A program made the position numbers and the translations under genes. A stretch of 64,000 bases of DNA from Chrysoperla carnea (taxonomy: Eukaryota; Arthropoda; Insecta; Neuroptera; Chrysopidae), in contig NC_058338.1 in the NCBI RefSeq assembly GCF_905475395.1, positions 9,376,935-9,440,934 on the forward strand. The letters are read 5' to 3'. Below are positions 56,055 to 64,000 of the stretch, piece by piece (position 1 is the first letter of the stretch; each line of letters starts with the position of its first letter). The notes beneath the pieces are model-generated. The model was not told where the DNA came from. It did not search any database and saw nothing but the letters and a program-made list of their open reading frames with translations.

Positions 56055-56314
56055 AATTTTCACGTCCTCACTTTTTACGTCCTTAATACGCTGTAAAAAT
56101 TTCAGCTTGATATCTCTTTTCGTTTTTGAGTTATTATGCTGTCTGACGGACAGACGAACAGATAGACAACCGAAAATGGACTAATTGATGATTGGTGATT
56201 TTATGGCCACCTTTACCAAAATTTTTGTCGTAGCATCAATATTTCTAAGCGTTACAAACTTAGGACTAAACTTAGTATACTTTGATATATATATAACATA
56301 TATACAGGGTATTA
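56055..56314 (-). mobile_element. Family A repeat, half copy
   Basis: It carries the reverse-strand half from 'cctcactttttacgtcctta' to 'ggactaaacttagtatactt'. The other half is absent. Confidence 0.8.
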
Positions 56315-56975
56315 AAATTTCCAATAAAAATAATATTAAATAAACGGAAAATTTTACATTGATGTAGATTTTTCAGGAAATATGAAAGATTCGATAAAGT
56401 TTATGAATACAAATCCATTGAAAATTTTACGCCCGATAACTTCGGACTGATCTGATCTATTATCTTTAAAATACGTAGTTTTCGAGTAAATTAAAAAAAA
56501 ATTGTAGAAAAAAGGTGGAAAATTGTTGAATTTTCCGAATGTAACCTTTTTTTGCGCATATGTAATTTGTATTCTACAGGTAAAAAGTTAAAACTTGGTA
56601 GTAAATCATGAAATTTCATCTAATTTGATTGGAGTAATAGATACATTTTATTTATGCGATAAAGAGAGGTCATTTACACCACACTTATAGTGATTACGTT
56701 CTTTTTATTCTTTATATTGTTTCGCATGCTGATGCCGCGCCGGCCAAATAAAATCATAATATTATTTATAATACCTGAGCTTTAATCTGGCATAAGACAA
56801 CGAGTATACAATCGAAAATGTTTTGTTATATGAAAAAATTTGGGGAGCAATAACTTTTGAGAAAACATCTCCGACCATGTCGGGGACAACATACTAAAAG
56901 TTATAAACAATAGTGCTTTCGCGTAATTTTCCAGTCATCTTTTTTGTCTGTTTTTGTCGTTTTTGTCAAATATCT

Positions 56976-57596
56976 CATATGGGTTATACTAATTTTAGTC
57001 CCAAGTTGGTAACGCTTAGAAATATTGATGGTACGAAAAAAAAATTTGGTATAGGTGTTCTTTAAATTACGTAATTTGTCCATTTGCGTCCGAAATGTCT
57101 ATCCGTATTAGTCCGTCTGTCCATCTGTCAGCATGAACTCAAAAACGAAAAGAGATATCGAGTTGAAATGTTTATAGGATGCTCAGAGCGTAAAAAGGGA
57201 GCTTAAATTCGTAAATGAGCAACATAGGTCAATAGGACAAGAAATAAACAACTGTTGTTTGAAAACAACTGATTGTCCTCCCGTGTTGGTGCAAATTGGG
57301 AAAAAACTTTGGGGTCCACTTTCTCCAAAACTATACAGGAGTTAAAAATTTGTAGATAACTTCAACTAGTACTAAGTCTTTTAAAAAATTTACAAAAAAA
57401 GAAACAAATTTTAGAAAATTTATCGACAAATTTTCGAAAATTATAACAAATGGCGGTTTTTCGGCCGCTATAAATGAGTTGGTTTTTTAAAATTTTATAA
57501 TTTATTAAAAATAATGCAAACACTGATGAACCCAATATTGTATATACAGGTTATTTAAACAATTAACTCAGTCAATTGTTTATTTTCACTTGCTTT
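56976..57596 (+). mobile_element. Family A repeat, subtype copy
   Basis: It starts 'ttatactaattttagtccca' and ends 'caattgtttattttcacttg'. In the middle it carries 'ggcggtttttcggccgctat' and 'aaataatgcaaacactgatg' instead of the reference segment, as does the copy at 5.9 kb. Confidence 0.8.
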
Positions 57597-58237
57597 AATT
57601 AATATTACCATTTGAAATTAACATAAAAAATGTTACGGGTTAAGAATCACCATACATCACGGATTTTCGATTAAAAACAAGTGATTTATCTTAATTTCTA
57701 TTCGGATATCTTGTTCGCCCAAATTTTTTACTCAATTTGCTGTAAGTTACCTAAATATCTTTACTCAAAAACTTGGTTCATTAACCTTGGTCAAGGCTTG
57801 GCAAATTACTGCTGTTCCGACCTCGATTCCATCGTCAACCTTGACATTCATTACTTGGACAGTAAGCCATTACCATTTCATACTGGCTTAATAACGCAAA
57901 TACTACTTGACTATTCGTATATTTACGTTTGAAGAAGTAAGTATTTACATGCATGGGAAAGCTAATGAAAATTTGTAATGTGTTAAATAAACATATGAAA
58001 TTCTTTTTTCTTATGTATTTTAATACAAAATACTCCAAACGTTACCTTCATAAGATGTCAGCGCCATGAGTAAGACAATGCAAAGACCTAGAAGACTCAG
58101 CTGTTAATTAAGTATAAAAACATAAGACAGGTCCGCAACTAAAAAACTGCACAAGATTTTCTAATTGCTTCTTATAAATATACTTACTGAAACTGGATAA
58201 GCCATAAAACTTCTGACAAAACTCTTTTCAAAAATAG
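57597..58237. other. Non-coding DNA
   Basis: ORFs of 83 (plus, 57681) and 67 codons (minus, 57835) overlap in opposite directions. Neither has a recognisable domain or splice context. Confidence 0.35.
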
Positions 58238-58378
58238 AAACTTCGAGGATTTCAGAGAAAAAGGAAGGAGAATGATGACTCAAGAGAGAACCTCGCGATC
58301 GTAAAAGCGATGTTGTGCTTGGAGGAGCATCAAGAAGAAAAAGGAGAAAATATTTCGAAAACTAAGAAGGAAAACTGA
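58238..58378 (+). pseudogene. Possible coding remnant, Lys/Glu-rich
   Basis: A 46-codon segment opens after a TAG at 58235 and ends at TGA 58376-58378. It reads KLRGFQRKRKENDDSRENLA and continues with a charged segment ending TKKEN. It is GC-richer than the flanks and could be part of a retroelement gag or a lost exon. No Met start, family or splice sites are clear. Confidence 0.25.
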
Positions 58379-59852
58379 CAATTCAGGGGCTCGTATCATC
58401 TCCATTATCGAGCAATTCAATTTCTGATGTTCAAACGAGTATCCAAATTTCAAACTTTTACCCGACTGTCAAGGAGTAAGGTATCGTTAAATCCGTCTTT
58501 ATAACTCAAGTGTCCTTGGATAGATGTTTGATTTTTTTGCTCTTTTAAATGGATTTTGCATGAAAAACTGACGTGATAAAAGAAAATGGATATTATTTTT
58601 GGATTCAACACACTCTAATAACTTTCCAAAAATATCACATGTAGCTAAAAAAAATTTGCGCTGGCCTGTGAATCGATTATAAAACCTCTATACACTTTAT
58701 AACATACATTATATGAAAGTAAATAATTTATACATATTTTTATATCATCAAAGACAGAAAATATCAATGCAACTCAACTTTCTGATTTTTAATGAACTCT
58801 TGAGATTTATATCTATTTATTATTTAAAAATTCTTTTTATTTATTTATTTGTTTTATTAAAATATTAGCTTCTAGTTTTTTTTTTTTTTATTATTATTAT
58901 TGTTATTAATAAATTAATAATAATATTTTTTAATTTACATATTTCTAGGTAATTATATTTATTATTTTATAACCTGCATTCTTACCCACAAACCGATTTT
59001 ATTTGATTATTTTGATAAAACAATGCAATTCGTGTTTGAATCTTTGGTTCAAATGATTATGTAAATTATATAACATACATGTGATAAACTTGCCGATGTG
59101 ACAGCGAATTTTTAGTTACATGCAATTTTATTGGATACTATCAGACCCAGCCACGCGTTGCTGAGGCTAAGGTTCTTGCTATATTACATATTCAAGGAAA
59201 ACAGTAGGAGGACATCAGTCATGAAGGCCACCATGCTTTTTTACATAGATGCCATTTGTAAAAAAAAAAACATGGCAACCTCTATGACTTATTTTCTACT
59301 ACCGCTACCCCTTAATACAATGAAATTATTATTTACGAACGAAGATGTAAACCTATAGACCTGGTAAAAAAGTTATTATGTTATGCTATTAAATTTTAGC
59401 TTATATGAAACGTTTGTATTTTTAAGATAGCGCCATCTATTGAATACTTACTCAATCCAGTCAACAGATACCATCTGTTAGATTCGTTTGGAACTAACAG
59501 ATAATTGTGGATGTCAAATAGCAGACAAGTAATTTGCAATAAAATAATATTGTGACTTTTAATTGAGATCCTATCATGCCCACATTAAAAAAAAAAGTAT
59601 TCAATGACTAATTCATTCCGTGGTCATGCGGAGAAAACTATCATAGGCAAAAAGGCAATCACACCTAGACACAAATATGCCACCGTTTTAACGTTGAGTT
59701 TTTGTTTTCAGTGACATAACAAAGTGAGTGCATATTTTATAACTTCATATGTGAAATATAATTAAAGAAAAATAGCTAAAATAGTTAAAATTATTTTGTT
59801 AATGGTTCCAGTACCTTAAAACTTATCGTGTTAAAGAAAAAAGACAAGAATT
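58379..59852. other. Non-coding DNA
   Basis: No gene is supported. The 75-codon ORF at 59131 has mixed composition but no recognisable domain. Confidence 0.35.
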
Positions 59853-59917
59853 GATATTCAACACTGTGTATATAGAATATTTCATTAATTAACTCAGTTA
59901 TTTATTTTTACTTGTTA
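59853..59917 (+). mobile_element. Family A repeat, terminal fragment
   Basis: Only the end with 'aattaactcagttatttatt' and 'ttacttgtt' is present, a shortened form of the family A terminus. Confidence 0.55.
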
Positions 59918-60305
59918 AGAGCAGAAAGTTTGGGTCTAAAAATCATAAAATTGTAGTATTTACTTTTATCATAATTGTTTAGTATTGACAAATGGTAACA
60001 GTACTTCTATTTATTTAATATTTTAGTAAAGTATTTGTTAACTGTTCCTAAAATGTTTATTTTACATCAGTAAAATTATAGACCTACCTCAGACCTATCT
60101 CATGCTCTTGCATCACGTAACCCGAATGTGAGGACAGATATTGAAACACCAAATTTAAATTAATTCCTTGGAGGCTTTTTCGATATAATTGCAGCGTATA
60201 ACATGGAAAAATAGGTAGCGAGATATCTGCTACTTTGCACCAAATTTCTTTAACTCACCTTCAATCGGAGAGAAAATATACCCCAAAATTTTTCTGTTTT
60301 GGTGA

Positions 60306-60436
60306 TTACTTATATCTTCTTCTGATTGCGGTAGATTGGATGATATCCCTAGCTGGTAATAATAGCTCAAAGTAGCCATCTGAAATTTTCCTACAGATCA
60401 GATTTTCCCTTCTGTCTCTCGGGTCATTAGTCTTAA
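60306..60436 (-). pseudogene. Possible minus-strand exon or coding remnant
   Basis: TTATTTTTTTCAG precedes 60436. The frame that starts two bases in is open for 42 codons (KTNDPRDRRENLICRKISDG, then YFELLLPARDIIQS..RRRYK) to TAA at 60308-60306. A GTGAGT donor-like site lies beyond, at about 60258, after the stop. The sequence is GC-richer than its surroundings and looks coding, but I recognise no family. It could be a transposon ORF piece or the end of an exon. Confidence 0.3.
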
Positions 60437-60663
60437 CTGAAAAAAATAATTCAATATTGTAATTAAAATTATTTTGTTAAATAATGCATTACAGCCATTA
60501 TAGGATTTACAGACTTCATATAATACTCAGCCAATAGACCATTAACCTATACAACAAATATTTCAATCGTTTGAATGGTTAAATTAACACTATTTATTAA
60601 CGATGCGTAAATCAATTACTCATGTGTGGATATTTACAAAAGAGGATATTTATTAATAAACCA

Positions 60664-61542
60664 AATGAAAATAAACAACTGACTGAGTTAATTGTTTAAA
60701 TACCGTGTATAGAAAGTTGAATGTCAGTGCTTGCATTATTTTTAATAAATTAGATAAGTTTAAAAAAACAAAAACATTTATCACTACGTAGTATTAAACA
60801 AAGCCATTTCCCATTGTCTGTCCCCATGTATGCTCAAATGTTCAAAACTACGCAACGGATTTTGATAAGATGATTTTTTTTTAATAGATAGAGTGATTCA
60901 AGAGGAACGTTTATATGTATAATACGCGCATAATATAGCAGAGAAACACTGATAATTTTAGAAGTTTCTAATGTGATGTCGTAAGTAAACACATTTTTCT
61001 ATATAAGCATATTGTGTAGTATATTTTGTATCAGCATTGAACTCGTGTGAAGCCGGAGCTTCGCACACAAGTTTGTTTTTGCCCCCTTTACATTATCCGA
61101 CGAGTTTGACACAAAATTAGAATCAATTTGGAAACTATCTACAAATTTTCAACCATCTATGTTGTATAGTTTTGGAGAAAATGGAAAGTTATGTTCTAGC
61201 TTAATTTTCACTCTCACGGATAAACAAAGATGTTTACGAAGAAATGTTTCAAAAAAAAGTTTGTACTGATCCAAGACCTAATTGACCTATGTTATTCATT
61301 TACGAACTCAAACTTACTTTTTACGTCCTGAGCACACCATAGAAATTTCAGCTCGATATCTCTTTTCGTTTTTAAATTATCATGCTAAAATACGGGCGGA
61401 TAAACGAAATGTAGTAATTAGGTGATTTTATAAGCATCTATATCAAAATTTTGTTCGTTGCATCAATATTTTTAAGCATTACAAACTTGGGATTAAAATT
61501 AGTATACCTTGAAATATATTTCATATATACAGAGTATAAAAA
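60664..61542 (-). mobile_element. Family A repeat with a nested second element
   Basis: The left end (60664-60780, subtype with 'tgtcagtgcttgcattattt') and the body (about 61120-61542) belong to one family A copy. The segment 60781-61090 between them belongs to another element. Confidence 0.75.
60781..61090 (+). mobile_element. Helitron-like or MITE fragment nested in family A
   Basis: It contains 'ttaatagatagagtgattca' and 'ttctaatgtgatgtcgtaag'. Near its right end is a hairpin, gtgtgaagc..gcttcgcacac (61045-61068). A GC-rich hairpin close to the 3' end is a Helitron trait, but CTRR and the insertion site are not clearly seen. Confidence 0.45.
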
Positions 61543-61802
61543 TAGTTGATTATTTATATTACAAATTTTAAAGAAAAACTTTTTCATTACAATATTAAAT
61601 TAAATGTATTAAAAATATAATAAATAATCGAAATTTTTTACGTACTACCCGAGCCAAAAAGGTCCATTGACCCTGATAAATAGACTCACAACCACGAGTT
61701 TCATAATTTTCTTTTAATGATTTTTATGATATTTGGAGCAAAGAAGGGTTGAGTTTAGGGAGTATAGAAAAGACATTCGTCTAATCGAGCCGTGACAAAA
61801 CA

Positions 61803-61890
61803 TCAACAGTAATTTACTTTTTTTTTATTTTGTATAGGCAATTTTATTACAGATATGATATACAAATTGCACACTGAATAAAATTACAGT
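61803..61890 (+). repeat. Family F repeat, copy 4
   Basis: 'caacagtaatttactttttt' then 'aattttattacagatatgat' and 'acaaattgcacactgaataa' match the 32.8-kb copy. Confidence 0.75.
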
Positions 61891-63058
61891 AGAATCTCGA
61901 AACTCTATAATTTTGTAATAAACATTTAATTAAACATTTGTTAAATCTTAATGCTATTGTAGTTAAAGTTAAGTGTGCGTTAAAACTATAGGCAGATGTA
62001 GCATTGGATTATTATTTATCAAGATTTTATTTTTTATTGTTAAAATATAATAATCAGCATCAAAAATCTAGGTCACGTTTAATAACAATGAAAATAACCC
62101 ACAAAAAAATTTAATAAAAAAAATGATATCACGTAGTTAAAGATAATATGATGGCATTTAACTTTCTTCTTTAAAAGTTAATGGGGTTTTATTAAATCAA
62201 ACATATTCGTAAACAGATTCCATCATATTTAACGAAACATTCCAACGTATACGAAAGCTATAAAATGTGATATATTGATTGTTAAAAATAATTACAATCC
62301 GCAAAATATTTAAGTATACTTAGTTTGACTCTCACATTGGGACAGTAATTTAATATAGACCATCACTTAACTATACTGACCAAAAAGCATTACCCATTTA
62401 AAGCCTAATCGAAGCCTAAATTACAAGTTGAAATATCGTATTACGACAATTCGGCCATTTTCGCCATACAAGACAGATCGGCCATTTTCGAGATGAGAGG
62501 AGTGTAAAAATCTGAGAAAAAAGCAGATTCTAACCATCTGGAAGCAACGGCAAGAACATCCATTTTTATAAACCAGGAAAAATAGTGGCAAACAAAACTT
62601 AATGCCTGTTTCGAAAGGGGGTAGAATTGAAGTAAACCGGAAAAAAAGTGGACCCTAACAGGATAAACTCAAGTGCGATTTTCTTGTTACAACATGTACT
62701 TTTATGGAAAAATAGTGGCAGCCACCAAGACAGGCAGTATATCGGTAATTTGAAATCAAGCGTGGGAAAAGTCCCGAAAACTGCTGTAAAACAAAGTAAG
62801 TAAAAACTAATCTCTCGTCGAGATTAACGTACAAATTGTTAAGGATTGAATCCGTATTTTTAACATTCATTTATTTCAATAAGATCCAGTGAATCGTCTC
62901 TAAACAAACTATGTTAAGGTGGAAATCGAATATTGAACTCCCCCCTCTTTCTCTCTCTATCTCCCAAAAGAAAGATTTCTTAAATATATAATATTTAACT
63001 AAAATTGAACTCATCGATGAAAAAAAATTAATAAAGTCAGAATAGACTGGTGTAAAAA
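61891..63058. other. Non-coding DNA
   Basis: No gene is supported. Two 'tcggccattttcg' repeats lie at 62450-62490. The 71-codon ORF at 62655 (minus) lacks a domain. Confidence 0.4.
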
Positions 63059-63064
63059 TTTATT
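63059..63064 (-). terminator. Poly(A) signal AATAAA for the right-edge gene
   Basis: TTTATT on the plus strand lies about 25 nt beyond the stop at 63088. Another AATAAA overlaps the stop codon itself (CGAATAAAA). Confidence 0.5.
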
Positions 63065-63087
63065 TTTACATAAATCTAACAATATTT

Positions 63088-63228
63088 TTATTCGTAAAAT
63101 ATAATTTCACGAATAAAATTTTCATTTTTATCATTTGGAACCCATCTAAAATAATCATCCATCTTCTTTATCCATTGTCCACGTTTTTCAATAACACCAT
63201 CTGCTGTTGGTCTCAAATTCGGCATTCG
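63088..63228 (-). CDS. Last coding exon of a gene entering from the right, 46 aa
   Basis: The minus strand has an acceptor TTTTTATTATTTAG ending at 63229. An open frame of 46 codons follows: RMPNLRPTADGVIEKRGQWI, then KKMDDYFRWVP and a tail ending REIIFYE, with TAA at 63090-63088. Codon use is protein-like (Trp, Lys, Asp and Asn in balanced use), and a poly(A) signal follows within 30 nt. Together these mark a terminal exon. The entry phase is assumed. I do not recognise the protein; upstream exons must lie beyond about 63.3 kb or outside the window. Confidence 0.6.
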   Translation of the reverse strand, partial: RMPNLRPTADGVIEKRGQWIKKMDDYFRWVPNDKNENFIREIIFYE

Positions 63229-64000
63229 CTAAATAATAAAAATCATAAGGTATAAGATTCAAATTATTTAGCAACCACTGATATTTAATTTTTCATTAAA
63301 TTAATCGTTAACAATCGGGGGCGAGTTAAAAAATCTATTAATGTTCTTATGTGGGGGAGCCGGGGGGCTAAATCCATTCTTACGTAAGATTTTATGAGTT
63401 GAAATTTATTTTATAAATAATGTATATAAATACATTACGTACGAATTAAAGTCTCTGTGCTAAAGAATAAAAATTTTTAAATTACGTCAAACTATGAGTT
63501 ATAGTGTAACTATTCTTTTTCCAAGAACGTTTTATTATTCGGCAAAACGAAATTGAATCTTACGTAAGATGGGGGAAGGGTGTTCGACAAATCTTATGCA
63601 TGCTTACATGGAGGGGAGGGAGAAATCAAAAATCGTCAAAATTATGCTTACGTAATTAATGAATGGCCCCTTAGATCAAAAGAAGAGCTGACGTAGGAAA
63701 AATTAATGGCTGTAATTTTCCTGCGAAAATGGTTGTAGATGCTCACTGGCAGTCTACATTTCGGCTTTCGGGATTGCAACCCTATAGCGTCATCCGCCAT
63801 CTTGAACTTGAGGGTGAATTTTTGTAAATTGAAATTCTCGTTTATTTTCAGTTTTACAAAAAGAAGTGGGTATAAACCTAAATATTTTATTATTGATTTT
63901 GATGGTTGATTATTGATTTTTTTTCGTATAAACAATGATACACTAATCTGTTGAAAATTGAGATTGCAATAACTTTGATGCCGAGCTATTGTTATAAAGT
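63229..64000. other. Intron or repeat DNA at the right edge
   Basis: 'cttacgtaagat' occurs at 63380-63392 and 63559-63571, and 'cttacgtaattaatgaatgg' at 63647-63666. These look like pieces of a transposon with TTACGTAA motifs. The 95-codon minus ORF at 63648-63935 spans this repeat, and I do not call it. If the 63088-63228 exon is real, this is its upstream intron. Confidence 0.4.

Noticed and set aside
57681-58038. Overlapping ORFs on both strands as a candidate gene
   Set aside because: They oppose each other, have no domain and lack splice sites. Kept as non-coding.
63648-63935. 95-codon minus ORF at the right edge
   Set aside because: It spans repeat-like DNA with TTACGTAA motifs and has no splice link to the 63088-63228 exon that I can see.

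Overview
The window is AT-rich DNA from an animal nuclear genome, almost certainly an insect. The evidence is spliceosomal introns with GT..AG ends, AATAAA poly(A) signals, an Xrp1-like AT-hook/bZIP gene, a chaoptin/CG7896-type leucine-rich-repeat receptor, and many insect-type transposon remnants. The order cannot be fixed from sequence alone. There are no rRNA genes, no CRISPR array and no prokaryotic operon.

Layout. (1) 1-7.7 kb is non-coding and repeat-rich. It holds a 315-bp repeat split by a hAT-type MITE with an exact 8-bp target duplication, a diverged MITE, and one reverse-strand copy of a dispersed ~550-bp repeat ('family A'). (2) 7.7-13.45 kb is a plus-strand gene for an AT-hook/bZIP transcription factor, best matched to Xrp1. 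One or two leader exons are followed by coding exons 10162-10449, 10511-11719 and 12926-13399. Its mRNA also carries a 235-codon, His/Lys-rich ORF in another frame. That ORF begins at the first good AUG (10173), crosses the same splice junction and ends at 10941 inside the bZIP ORF. (3) 16.25-22.4 kb is a minus-strand gene of at least eight exons for a ~1,360-aa single-pass membrane protein: signal peptide, 4-Cys N-flank, LRR array, LRRCT, transmembrane helix, Gly/Cys/Pro-rich tail. It is tail-to-tail with the bZIP gene. (4) 22.4-63 kb is almost entirely transposon-derived: three non-LTR retrotransposon 3' ends with RNase H, a Tigger/pogo-like transposase start, copies of at least seven short dispersed families, and a long foldback at 44.9-45.3 kb. 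(5) 63088-63228 is the last coding exon (46 aa) of a minus-strand gene that enters from the right edge.

How the parts may work together. In flies Xrp1 is a stress-induced bZIP factor acting with Irbp18. Here a possible 7-codon ORF, a long overlapping ORF and a later main start look like the ATF4 type of stress-regulated translation. CRE-like sites lie near the candidate promoters. Gene structures were read by eye; no homology search was run.
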